Positions 19,701-27,451 of a stretch of 64,000 nt of DNA are shown piece after piece. A model generated the notes under the pieces. It was not told where the DNA came from. It saw only the letters and a list, made by a program, of their open reading frames with translations, and searched no databases. The translations under genes and the position numbers were made by a program. The stretch lies in contig NZ_CAKMMF010000010.1 in assembly GCF_927798095.1 (NCBI RefSeq), positions 117,025-181,024 of the forward strand. Direction: 5' to 3'. Position 1 is the stretch's first letter. Every line of letters starts with the position of its first letter. This stretch comes from Paenibacillus plantiphilus (GTDB lineage: Bacteria > Bacillota > Bacilli > Paenibacillales > Paenibacillaceae).

Positions 19701-22700
19701 GCAATGACCGTCTGGAAGGCGGCACGGGCAATGATACGCTGTATGGCTATGAAGGCAATGACGTGCTGGACGGAGGAACGGGCAACGATACGTTGTACGG
19801 CGGAGACAGCAGTGATGCCTCGTATGCGCGAACAAATGGCAACGATACGTATGTATTCGGTCGCGGCTATGGTCAGGATACGATCGTCGACTATGATGGA
19901 ACGACTGGGAATGCGGATGTAATCAAGTTCAATGCAGACATAGCGCCAGAGGATGTGGCGCTGCGAAGAAACGGCAATCATCTGGAGCTGAGCATCAACG
20001 GAACGAGCGACAAGCTGACGGTATCGAACTATTTCGAGAGCAGCGGCAAGTCTATCGTGGAGAATGTACAGTTTGCGGACGGCACGGTGTGGAATGCTGC
20101 AGCAGTGAAGGCAGCGGTGCGTACAGTTACCGGCAGCGAGTCGAGCGAAACGTTAACAGGCTATGAAGACCATGACGTTGTTCGTGGACTTGGCGGCGAT
20201 GATACGTTATACGGCAATGCTGGGGATGATCGCTTAGAAGGCGGAACAGGCAATGACCAGCTGAATGGTCAGCTTGGCAATGATGTGCTGGACGGTGGGG
20301 CTGGCAACGATACGTTGTACGGCGGAGAGAGCTATGACACCTCGTATACGCGAGCAAATGGCAACGATACGTATGTATTCGGCCGTGGCTACGGTCAGGA
20401 TACGATCATTGACTACGATGGGACAGATGGAAATGCAGATATGATTAAGCTCCAAGCAGACGTACTGCCAGGCGATGTGACACTGCGAAGAAACGGCAAG
20501 CATCTGGAGCTGAGCATCAACGGAACGAACGACAAGCTGACGGTGTCGAACTATTTTGAGAGCAGCGGCAAGTATGTGGTGGAGAGTGTGCAGTTTGCCG
20601 ATGGCACGGTATGGGATGCGGAAGCTGTGAGGACGGCAGTGCGTACAGTTGCCGGCAGCGAGTTCAGTGAGACGTTAACGGGTTATGAAGATCATGACAC
20701 CTTGCGTGGCATGGGTGGCGATGACACACTGTACGGGAATGCAGGGGATGATCGCTTAGAAGGCGGCAATGGCAACGATCAGTTGCATGGTCAGTTTGGT
20801 AATGACCATCTGGAAGGCGGCAGCGGCAATGATACGCTGTACGGCAATGACGGCAACGACGTGCTAGACGGAGGAAGCGGCAACGATACGTTGTATGGGG
20901 GAGACAGCAGTGACACCTCATATACACGAGCAAACGGCAATGATACGTATGTATTCGGTCGCGGCTATGGTCAGGATACGATCATTGACTATGATGGCAC
21001 GTCTGGCAATATGGATGTAATCAAGTTGAGAGCAGATGTATTGCCAGACGATGTGACGCTGCGAAGAAATGGCAAGCATCTGGAGCTGAGCATCAATGGT
21101 ACGAGCGATAAGTTGACGGTAACGAACTACTTCGAGAGCAGCGGCAAGTATATGGTAGAGAGTGTACAGTTTGCCGATGGCACGGTGTGGGATGCGGCAG
21201 CTGTGAAGACAGCGGTGCTGGCGGTTGTCGGCAGTGAGTGGAGCGAAACGTTAACAGGATATGAAGACCAAGACGTTCTTCGTGGATTAGGCGGCGATGA
21301 TACGTTATATGGAAATGCGGGAGATGATCGCCTGGAAGGCGGCACTGGCAATGATCAACTGTACGGTCAGTTAGGCCATGATGTGCTGGACGGTGGTGAC
21401 GGCAACGATACACTGTATGGTGGAGACAGCAATGACACCTCCTATACGCGGGCCAATGGCAATGATACGTATATATTCGGTCGCGGCTACGGTCAAGATA
21501 CGATCATTGACTATGACGGAACGACTGGGAATGCGGATGTAATCAAATTGAATGCTGACATAGCGCCAGAGGATGTGGCGCTGCGAAGAAACGGCAATCA
21601 TCTGGAGCTGAGCATCAACGGAACGACCGACAATCTGACAGTACTGAACTACTTCCAGAGCAGCGGCAAGTATATGGTAGAGAGTGTGCAGTTTGCCGAT
21701 GGCACAGTGTGGGACAGTACCTTTATTAGCATGAATATCGTTGCTAGTCCAACAAGTGCGGCAACAATTCTTAATGGTACGAGTAACAATGATCAATTGT
21801 TGGGCGGAGCTGTTCAGGAAATTATCAGTGGCGGTGCAGGCAACGACTTGCTGGACGGCGGTGCGGGCAACGATATTTTGTATGGCGGAGATAGCTATGA
21901 CACCTCGTATACGCGAGCAAACGGAAACGATACGTATGTATTCGGTCGCGGATATGGTCAAGATACGATTATCGACTATGACGGAACGGCAGAAAATACG
22001 GATGTAATCAAATTAAAAGCAGACATAACACCGGAAGATGTGACGCTGCGAAGAAACGGCAAGCATCTGGAACTGAGTATCAGCGGAACGAACGACAAGC
22101 TAACGGTATCGAACTACTTCGAGAGTAGCGGAAAGTATGTCGTTGAGAGCTTACAGTTTGCGGACGGCACGGTGTGGAACGCGGCAATTGTGAAGGCAAC
22201 TGTTCGTGCAGTTACCGGCAGCGAGTCGAGCGAAACGTTAACGGGCTATGAAGACCATGACACCCTTCGTGGCATGGGCGGCGATGATACGTTATATGGA
22301 TATGCTGGCGATGATCGCTTAGAAGGCGGCAGCGGCTATGATCAGCTGTATGGCCATCTTGGCAATGACCATCTAGAAGGCGGAACAGAGAATGATGCGT
22401 TGTTTGGCAATGAAGGCAACGACGTGTTGGACGGTGGAGCCGGCAACGATGTGTTATATGGCGGAGACAGCAGTGACACCTCCTATTCGCGTGCAAACGG
22501 CAACGATACGTATATTTTTGGTCGCGGTTATGGTCAGGATACGATCGTTGACTATGACGGAACGACTGGAAATGCGGATGTTATTAAGCTTAATGTAGAT
22601 GTATTGCCAGACGATGTGTCACTGCGAAGAAACGGCAAGCATCTGGAACTGAGTATCAACGGAACGAGTGACAAATTGACGGTAACGAACTATTTTGAGA

Positions 22701-25700
22701 GCAGCGGCAATTATGTGGTAGAGAGTGTGCAGTTTGCCGATGGGACAGTGTGGAATGTGGGGAACGTGAAGGCAGCAGTGCTTGCAGTTGTCGGTAGCGA
22801 ATCGAGCGAAACGTTAACGGGCTATGAAGACCATGACGTTCTTCGCGGTTTGGGTGGCGATGATACGCTAAGCGGAAATGCGGGTGATGATCGTCTCGAA
22901 GGCGGCACTGGCAATGATCAGTTGTACGGTCAGCTAGGCAATGATGTGCTGGACGGAGGCGCTGGCAATGATATTTTGTATGGCGGAGACAGCAATGACA
23001 CCTCTTATTCACGGGCTAATGGCAGCGATACGTATATATTCGGTCGCGGTTATGGTCAAGATACGATCATCGATTATGACGGAACAGTAGAGAATGCAGA
23101 TGTAATCAAATTCAATGCAGATGTATTGCCAGGCGATGTGATGCTGCGAAGGAACGGCAATAGTTTAGAGCTCAGCATCAATGGAACGAGCGACAAGCTG
23201 ACGGTAGCGAACTACTTCGAGAGCAGCGGCAAGTATGTGGTGGAGAGTATGCAATTTGCCGATGGCACGGTATGGGATGCTGCAACTGTGAAAGCTGCGG
23301 TGCGTGTGGTTGTCGGCAGCGAGTCCAGTGAGACGTTAACGGGTTATGAAGACCATGACATCCTTAGTGGACTTGGTGGTGATGACACGTTATACGGAAA
23401 CGCGGGGGATGATCGCTTAGCTGGCGGCGATGGAAATGACCAGTTGAATGGTCAACTTGGCAATGACCATCTGGAAGGCGGTACTGGCAATGATACGCTG
23501 TCCGGTCATGACGGCAACGATGTGCTGGACGGAGGAAGCGGCAACGATACGTTGTATGGCGGAGACAGCATTGACACCTCGTATACACGAGCAAACGGCA
23601 ACGATGTATACGTATTCGGACGCGGCTATGGTCAAGATACGATCATTGACTACGATGGAACGACTGGGAATGCGGATGTAATTAAGTTCAATGCAGACGT
23701 AGCGTCAGGCGATGTGACGCTGCGAAGAAACGGCAATGATTTGGAGTTGAGCATCAACGGAACAAACGACAAATTGACGGTAGCGGGCTACTTCGTGAGC
23801 AGCGGCAAGTATATGGTGGAGAGCGTACAGTTTGCCGATGGCACGGTATGGGATGCGGCAGCTGTGAAGACAGCGGTGCGCGTGGTTACCGGCAGCGAGT
23901 CAAGTGAGACTTTAACAGGCTATGAGGACCATGACACTCTGCGTGGACTGGGCGGCGACGATACGTTATATGGAAATGCGGGAGATGATCGTCTGGAAGG
24001 CGGCAGCGGCAACGATCAGCTGCACGGTCAGCTTGGCAATGACCGCCTGGAAGGCAGCTATGGGAATGATACGCTGTTTGGTCATGAAGGCAATGATCAC
24101 CTGGACGGAGGAGCAGGCAACGATACGATGTACGGCGGAGACAGCCATGACATCTTCTATACGCGAGCAAACGGCAACGATACGTATGTATTCGGTCTTG
24201 GCTATGGTCAAGATACGATCGTCGACTATGATGGAACGATTGGAAATGCAGATCGGATTAAGCTGAGAGCAGATGTATGGCCAAGTGATGTGTCGCTGCG
24301 AAGAAATGGCTTGCATTTGGAGCTGAGCATCAACGGAACGAGCGACAAATTGACGGTCTCGAACTACTTTGTGAGCAACGGCACGTATGTGGTGGAAAGT
24401 ATACAGTTTGCCGATGGCACGGTGTGGGATGCGGCAGCTGTGAAGACGGCGGTGCGTGCAATAGCCGGCAGCGAGTTGAGCGAAACGTTAACGGGCTATG
24501 AAGATCATGACAGTCTTCGTGGACTCGGTGGCGAAGACAAGCTGTATGGCAGTGCAGGCAATGACGTGCTGGACGGAGGAGCGGGCAACGATACACTGTA
24601 TGGCGGCGACAGCAATGACATCTCGTATACACGAGCAAATGGCAATGATACGTATGTATTCGGTCGTGGTTATGGTCAGGATACGATCATTGACTACGAC
24701 GGAACAGATGGCAATACGGATGTAGTCAAGTTCAATGCAGACGTATTGCCAGGCGATGTGACGCTGCGAAGAAACGGCAATCATTTGGAGCTGAGCATTC
24801 ATGGAACGAATGACAAGCTGACGGTCTCGAACTATTTCGAGAGCAGCGGCAAGTATGTGGTGGAGAGTGTGCAGTTTGCCGATGGCACGGTATGGGATGC
24901 GGCAGCTGTGAAGGCAGCGGTGCGTGTTGTTGTCGGTGGTGAGTTCAGTGAGACGTTAACAGGCTATGAAGGCCATGACACCCTTCGTGGCATGGGTGGC
25001 GATGATATGCTATACGGCAATGCGGGGGATGATCGCTTAGAAGGTGGCAATGGCAATGATACGCTGTACGGTCAGCTAGGCAATGATCATCTAGAAGGCG
25101 GCACGGGCAATGATACGCTGTACGGCCATGACGGCCATGACGTGCTGGACGGAGGAATCGGCAACGATACGTTGTATGGCGGCGACAGCTATGACACCTC
25201 GTATACACGAGCAAACGGCAATGATACGTATGTATTCGGCCGTGGCTATGGTCAGGATACGATCATCGACTATGATGGAACGACTGGGAATGCGGATGTA
25301 ATTAGGTTGAATGCAGGCATAGCACCGAGCGATGTGACGCTGCGAAGAAACGGCAATCATCTGGAGCTGAGCATCAACGGAACGAGCGATAAGCTGACGG
25401 TAACGAACTACTTCGAGAGCAGCGGCAAGTATGTGGTAGAGAGCGTGCAGTTTGCTGATGGGACGGTGTGGGATGCAGCAGCAGTGAAGACAGCGGTGCG
25501 TGCGGTTACCGGCAGTGAGTCAAGCGAGACATTAACGGGCTATGAAGACCATGACGTCCTTCGCGGACTTGGCGGCGATGACACGCTCTACGGGAACGCG
25601 GGAGATGACCGCTTAGTTGGCGGCAACGGCAACGATCAGCTGTACGGCCACCTTGGCAATGACCGCCTGGAAGGCGGCACGGGTAATGATACGCTGTATG

Positions 25701-27244
25701 GCTATGAAGGCGATGACGTGCTGGACGGAGGAACGGGCAACGATACGCTGTTTGGCGGAGACAGCGGTGATGCCTCGTATGCGCGAACAAATGGCAACGA
25801 TACGTATGTATTCGGTCGCGGCTATGGTCAGGATACGATCATTGACTATGACGGAACGACTGGGAATGCTGATGTAATTAAGTTCAATGCAGACATAGCG
25901 CCAGAGGATGTGGCGCTGCGAAGAAACGGCAATCATCTGGAGCTGAGCATCAACGGAACGAGCGACAAGCTGACGGTCACGAACTATTTTGAGAGCAGCG
26001 GCAAGTCTATCGTGGAGAATGTACAGTTTGCGGACGGCACGGTGTGGAATGCTGCAGCAGTGAAGGCAGCGGTGCGTACAGTTACCGGCAGCGAGTCGAG
26101 CGAAACGATAACAGGCTATGAAGACCATGACGTTGTTCGTGGACTTGGCGGCGATGATACGTTATACGGCAATGCTGGCGATGATCGCTTAGAAGGCGGA
26201 ACAGGCAATGACCAGCTGTATGGTCAGCTAGGCAATGATGTGCTGGACGGAGGGGTTGGCAACGATACGTTGTACGGCGGAGAGAGCTATGACACCTCGT
26301 ATACGCGAGCAAATGGCAACGATACGTATGTATTCGGCCGTGGCTATGGTCAGGATACGATCATTGACTATGATGGAACAGATGGAAATGCAGATATGAT
26401 TCAGCTCCAAGCAGATGTACTGCCAGAGGATGTGACACTGCGAAGAAACGGCAAACATCTGGAATTAAGCATCAGCGGAACGAGCGACAAGCTGACGGTG
26501 TCGAACTATTTCGACAGCAGCGGCAAGTATGTGGTGGAGAGTGTGCAGTTTGCCGATGGCACGGTATGGGATGCGGCAGCTGTGAGGACGGCGGTGCGTT
26601 CCGTTACCGGCAGCGAGTCCAGTGAGACGTTGACGGGCTATGAAGACCATGACACGCTGCTTGGACTGGGTGGCGATGACACGCTGTTCGGGAATGCGGG
26701 AGATGATCGCTTAGAAGGTGGCAATGGCAACGATCAGTTGCATGGTCAGCTTGGCAATGACCATCTGGAAGGCGGCAGCGGTCTTGATACACTGTACGGC
26801 CATGATGGCAACGACATACTGGACGGAGGAGCCGGGAATGATCTCCTGTATGGTGGTTTAGGCGATGATCATTACTATTTTGGGCTCGGATATGGTCAAG
26901 ATACGATTGTAGATAGTGATGCTTCCAGCAATAATACCGATACCGTTACAATATCCGGGAATCCACTAGATCTTATATTTAATGAAGTAGGAACTGATTT
27001 AATAATTGCAAGGAATGGAACGACCGATCAGTTGAAAATCAAAGATTGGAAATCAGGTGCAAGCAATCAGACAGAAATATTCCAGACTACCACGGGCAGT
27101 CGAATATTTAACACGCAAGTAGAGCAGTTAATTCAGGGAATGGCTGCTTTTACAAGCAGTACAGGCATGGGTTGGAGTAATGCTGCTCAACAAAAGCCAG
27201 AGGAAGTCAAGATTGTTCTTGCTCAGTACTGGTCCACGAATTAA
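13736..27244 (+). CDS. Giant FrpC-like RTX calcium-binding protein, 4502 residues
   Basis: TTG start at 13736 with ribosome site GGGGGTG (13722-13728). Residues 1-330 are an unrecognised N-terminal region without signal peptide. Residues about 335-435 are hydrophobic and glycine-rich (GAFGGVLIVIDGINMV; GIAAGIILELGAGIIGW), possibly membrane-active. Residues 457-620 resemble the calcium-dependent self-processing module of FrpC/ApxIVA, with EF-hand-like loops (DLDGDGVET, DVNGNGIIDNG, DVNSDGVINNGE). The residue before the module's first Pro is Ser456, not the Asp needed for cleavage. Residues 620-850 continue like FrpC. From residue 855, RTX nonapeptides (GGxGNDxLxGG) alternate with 19 copies of the haemolysin-type calcium-binding related domain (NDTYVFGRGYGQDTI ... 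FADGTVW), plus a degenerate twentieth. The C-terminus (LAQYWSTN) ends like type I secretion substrates. No LPXTG motif or SLH domain. Product may be an adhesin, toxin or matrix protein; which is unknown. Confidence 0.9.
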   Translation: MITVDEIIDYVESWRSQNGIANTQSLTSEQLIKLANDVQGKVKQLSFESPVTGANIVPYSGKLGDYYAFQVAAGISKSTGKMLSYASDLQAGDLLNSEEFREALQRAAGSELLGDRIIDGPPKENGVRPSRYGVGDVLAIVDYVSKEAMLANAHGNVITLTAEAIHGSVWALTELPTLLEMPKVTSIEGVPKEQLLSRLEYFRGLGFSEEKALMGLREYLSVISKNNMSMVDIYISENKIIGVDTSKLTGRGGFNIPLGAERVTTIAELLTPISEADHRFRFPVKYELANPLIVSEMDSYTRMIVETMGQTPESGLKSKYSVLSEVAKYERVRGITHKAVGAFGGVLIVIDGINMVSEANEAYKAGNSELGNKIVRDWTLETAGGFANAALFMEIVAPFALTLGVSGGPLGIAAGIILELGAGIIGWTVGTEIGHFVSDLFGDLRSIFYTAEGMSSPLILDLDGDGVETTLLKDGINFDHDNNGFAEKSAWVGKDDGLLIRDVNGNGIIDNGNELFGNNTLMKNGAKAANGFAALADIDDNRDGKIDANDAAYSQLRIWKDVNSDGVINNGEILTLTDAGVVSIGTGYSSSNMVDAQGNEHRQIGAFTKADGTTAAMHDVWFKMDKMYSETNNPLAVTAEVLHLPDIKGFGDVHSLHQAMMRDGSGRLQTLVQQFASESDAGLRKQLVTTIIYAWSGVEGIDPNSRDINIGDARKLEALEQFFGEKFSQSGSRNPRMQAAALITNAFDKLSESVYTQLLAQTHLKQLYSKISFGWDASTSSARLDLSGAAAELLTLLSNDEQAGKDLLSQFIGNIQQLQVSGIVNFDTFRNVFIAKGPEYAQLIEVAGKVQLLGTHANDSLTGTDSSDAIWGLDGRDVIVGNGGHDSLYGDFDNSVFSGGDDTLYGGTGNDMLDGGAGNDKLYGGDSSDTSLSRTNGNDTYLFGRGYGQDTIIDYDGTVGNADVIKLKADVLPGDMTLRRNGNHLELTINGTSDKLTISNYFESGGKYVVESIRFADGTVWNAAIIKAAVRVVVGSESSETLMGYEDHDVLHGMGGDDTLYGNTGDDRLEGGTGNDQLYGHLGDDVLDGGAGYDTLYGGDSNDTSYTRANGNDTYVFGRGYDQDTIIDYDGTAVNADVIKLKADIAPEDVTLRRNGNHLVLSINGTSDKLTVTNYFESSGKYVVESVQFADGTVWDAAAVKAAVRVIVGSESSETLTGYEDHDILRGMGGDDMLYGNAGDDDLDGGSGNDTLYGQLGNDRLDGGMGNDTLYGHDGNDVLVGGSGNDTLYGGDSNDTSYTRANGNDTYVFGLGYGQDTIFDYDGTAGNADVIKMNADVAPSDVSLRRNGNHLELSINGTSDKLTVMNYFESSGKYVVESVQFADGTVWDAAAVKTAVRVVTGSESSETLTGYEDHDTLRGLGGDDTLYGNAGDDRLEGGSGNDQLHGQLGNDRLEGSYGNDTLYGYEGNDHLDGGTGNDTLYGGQSSDTSYARANGNDTYVFGLGYGQDTIIDYDGTIGNADRIKLRADVWPSDVSLRRNGLHLELSINGTSDKLTVSNYFVSNGTYVVESIQFADGTVWDAAAVKTAVRAIAGSELSETLTGYEDHDSLRGLGGEDKLYGSAGNDVLDGGAGNDTLYGGDNNDTSYTRANGNDTYIFGRGYGQDTIIDYDGTDGNADVIQFNADVLPGDVTLRRNGNHLELSINGTNDKLTVSNYFESSGKYVVESVQFADGTVWDAAAVKAAVRVVVGGESSETLTGYEGHDTLRGMGGDDMLYGNAGDDRLEGGNGNDTLYGQLGNDHLEGGTGNDTLYGHDGHDVLDGGIGNDTLYGGDSIDTSYTRANGNDTYVFGRGYGQDTIIDYDGTTGNADVIRLNAGIAPSDVTLRRNGNHLELSINGTSDKLTVTNYFESSGKYVVESVQFADGTVWDAAAVKTAVRAVTGSESSETLTGYEDHDVLRGLGGDDTLYGNAGDDRLVGGNGNDQLHGHLGNDRLEGGTGNDTLYGYEGNDVLDGGTGNDTLYGGDSSDASYARTNGNDTYVFGRGYGQDTIVDYDGTTGNADVIKFNADIAPEDVALRRNGNHLELSINGTSDKLTVSNYFESSGKSIVENVQFADGTVWNAAAVKAAVRTVTGSESSETLTGYEDHDVVRGLGGDDTLYGNAGDDRLEGGTGNDQLNGQLGNDVLDGGAGNDTLYGGESYDTSYTRANGNDTYVFGRGYGQDTIIDYDGTDGNADMIKLQADVLPGDVTLRRNGKHLELSINGTNDKLTVSNYFESSGKYVVESVQFADGTVWDAEAVRTAVRTVAGSEFSETLTGYEDHDTLRGMGGDDTLYGNAGDDRLEGGNGNDQLHGQFGNDHLEGGSGNDTLYGNDGNDVLDGGSGNDTLYGGDSSDTSYTRANGNDTYVFGRGYGQDTIIDYDGTSGNMDVIKLRADVLPDDVTLRRNGKHLELSINGTSDKLTVTNYFESSGKYMVESVQFADGTVWDAAAVKTAVLAVVGSEWSETLTGYEDQDVLRGLGGDDTLYGNAGDDRLEGGTGNDQLYGQLGHDVLDGGDGNDTLYGGDSNDTSYTRANGNDTYIFGRGYGQDTIIDYDGTTGNADVIKLNADIAPEDVALRRNGNHLELSINGTTDNLTVLNYFQSSGKYMVESVQFADGTVWDSTFISMNIVASPTSAATILNGTSNNDQLLGGAVQEIISGGAGNDLLDGGAGNDILYGGDSYDTSYTRANGNDTYVFGRGYGQDTIIDYDGTAENTDVIKLKADITPEDVTLRRNGKHLELSISGTNDKLTVSNYFESSGKYVVESLQFADGTVWNAAIVKATVRAVTGSESSETLTGYEDHDTLRGMGGDDTLYGYAGDDRLEGGSGYDQLYGHLGNDHLEGGTENDALFGNEGNDVLDGGAGNDVLYGGDSSDTSYSRANGNDTYIFGRGYGQDTIVDYDGTTGNADVIKLNVDVLPDDVSLRRNGKHLELSINGTSDKLTVTNYFESSGNYVVESVQFADGTVWNVGNVKAAVLAVVGSESSETLTGYEDHDVLRGLGGDDTLSGNAGDDRLEGGTGNDQLYGQLGNDVLDGGAGNDILYGGDSNDTSYSRANGSDTYIFGRGYGQDTIIDYDGTVENADVIKFNADVLPGDVMLRRNGNSLELSINGTSDKLTVANYFESSGKYVVESMQFADGTVWDAATVKAAVRVVVGSESSETLTGYEDHDILSGLGGDDTLYGNAGDDRLAGGDGNDQLNGQLGNDHLEGGTGNDTLSGHDGNDVLDGGSGNDTLYGGDSIDTSYTRANGNDVYVFGRGYGQDTIIDYDGTTGNADVIKFNADVASGDVTLRRNGNDLELSINGTNDKLTVAGYFVSSGKYMVESVQFADGTVWDAAAVKTAVRVVTGSESSETLTGYEDHDTLRGLGGDDTLYGNAGDDRLEGGSGNDQLHGQLGNDRLEGSYGNDTLFGHEGNDHLDGGAGNDTMYGGDSHDIFYTRANGNDTYVFGLGYGQDTIVDYDGTIGNADRIKLRADVWPSDVSLRRNGLHLELSINGTSDKLTVSNYFVSNGTYVVESIQFADGTVWDAAAVKTAVRAIAGSELSETLTGYEDHDSLRGLGGEDKLYGSAGNDVLDGGAGNDTLYGGDSNDISYTRANGNDTYVFGRGYGQDTIIDYDGTDGNTDVVKFNADVLPGDVTLRRNGNHLELSIHGTNDKLTVSNYFESSGKYVVESVQFADGTVWDAAAVKAAVRVVVGGEFSETLTGYEGHDTLRGMGGDDMLYGNAGDDRLEGGNGNDTLYGQLGNDHLEGGTGNDTLYGHDGHDVLDGGIGNDTLYGGDSYDTSYTRANGNDTYVFGRGYGQDTIIDYDGTTGNADVIRLNAGIAPSDVTLRRNGNHLELSINGTSDKLTVTNYFESSGKYVVESVQFADGTVWDAAAVKTAVRAVTGSESSETLTGYEDHDVLRGLGGDDTLYGNAGDDRLVGGNGNDQLYGHLGNDRLEGGTGNDTLYGYEGDDVLDGGTGNDTLFGGDSGDASYARTNGNDTYVFGRGYGQDTIIDYDGTTGNADVIKFNADIAPEDVALRRNGNHLELSINGTSDKLTVTNYFESSGKSIVENVQFADGTVWNAAAVKAAVRTVTGSESSETITGYEDHDVVRGLGGDDTLYGNAGDDRLEGGTGNDQLYGQLGNDVLDGGVGNDTLYGGESYDTSYTRANGNDTYVFGRGYGQDTIIDYDGTDGNADMIQLQADVLPEDVTLRRNGKHLELSISGTSDKLTVSNYFDSSGKYVVESVQFADGTVWDAAAVRTAVRSVTGSESSETLTGYEDHDTLLGLGGDDTLFGNAGDDRLEGGNGNDQLHGQLGNDHLEGGSGLDTLYGHDGNDILDGGAGNDLLYGGLGDDHYYFGLGYGQDTIVDSDASSNNTDTVTISGNPLDLIFNEVGTDLIIARNGTTDQLKIKDWKSGASNQTEIFQTTTGSRIFNTQVEQLIQGMAAFTSSTGMGWSNAAQQKPEEVKIVLAQYWSTN
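17880..20880 (+). repeat. Internal duplication, copy A (units 3/4 to 8/9)
   Basis: Nearly identical to 23835-26835 with an exact offset of 5955 bp (1985 codons, in frame). Rare variants are shared by only these two copies, for example the unit with ADVWPSDVSLRRNGLHL and YFVSNGTY at about 18300 and 24255. Edges are estimated by eye. Confidence 0.85.
23835..26835 (+). repeat. Internal duplication, copy B (units 14/15 to 19/20)
   Basis: Partner of 17880-20880. The unit-length order 174-192-192-156-192-192-174 is the same from units 1 and 12 onward, so the register match runs further 5' (from 16541/22496) than the near-identity does. Confidence 0.85.
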
Positions 27245-27268
27245 CGGTAGTAATATTAGGAAGGAAAG

Positions 27269-27310
27269 GGTTGCTGCAAGGTCGAATCATGACTTTGCGG
27301 CAGCCTTTTG
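27269..27310 (+). terminator. Terminator after the giant gene
   Basis: Arms 27269-27283 and 27291-27305 (GGTTGCTGCAAGGTC against GACTTTGCGGCAGCC) with a 7-base loop, then TTTTG. Two G-T pairs. Confidence 0.82.
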
Positions 27311-27451
27311 TATCGTTTAGAGAAGTATTAAATCTCTACCTGCGGGATGATTTGTCCAACTTGTACATATACTGTTATCAACCATTTAGACGGTCGCTGC
27401 ATCATAGGAGAGCGATAACGGTATTGCAGGATGCAGGGAGAGGTGAAGGCT

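Larger units (their letters stand above)
16541..26870 (+). repeat. Array of 19 RTX/calcium-binding units
   Basis: Anchoring each unit on the Asn codon of NGNDTY gives starts at 16541, 17063, 17639, 18215, 18683, 19259, 19835, 20357, 20933, 21455, 21920, 22496, 23018, 23594, 24170, 24638, 25214, 25790 and 26312. Unit lengths are 156, 174 or 192 codons, differing by 18 (two nonapeptides), except one of 155 between 21455 and 21920, where the linker SPTSAATILNGTSNND replaces the usual RTX start. Each unit has one conserved ~100-residue domain and a variable number of nonapeptide pairs. Many antisense ORFs arise from this repetition. Confidence 0.92.

Noticed and set aside
16335..26800. Dozens of 60-200 codon frames on both strands inside the RTX region
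   Set aside because: They recur with the repeat period, have Cys/His/Arg-rich or Met/Thr-rich compositions typical of off-frame reading, and carry no ribosome sites at consistent places.
16541..26870. Regularly spaced repeats suggestive of a CRISPR array
   Set aside because: Repeats and spacers form one continuous reading frame with RTX motifs, and unit lengths are about 470-580 bp; no cas genes are near.
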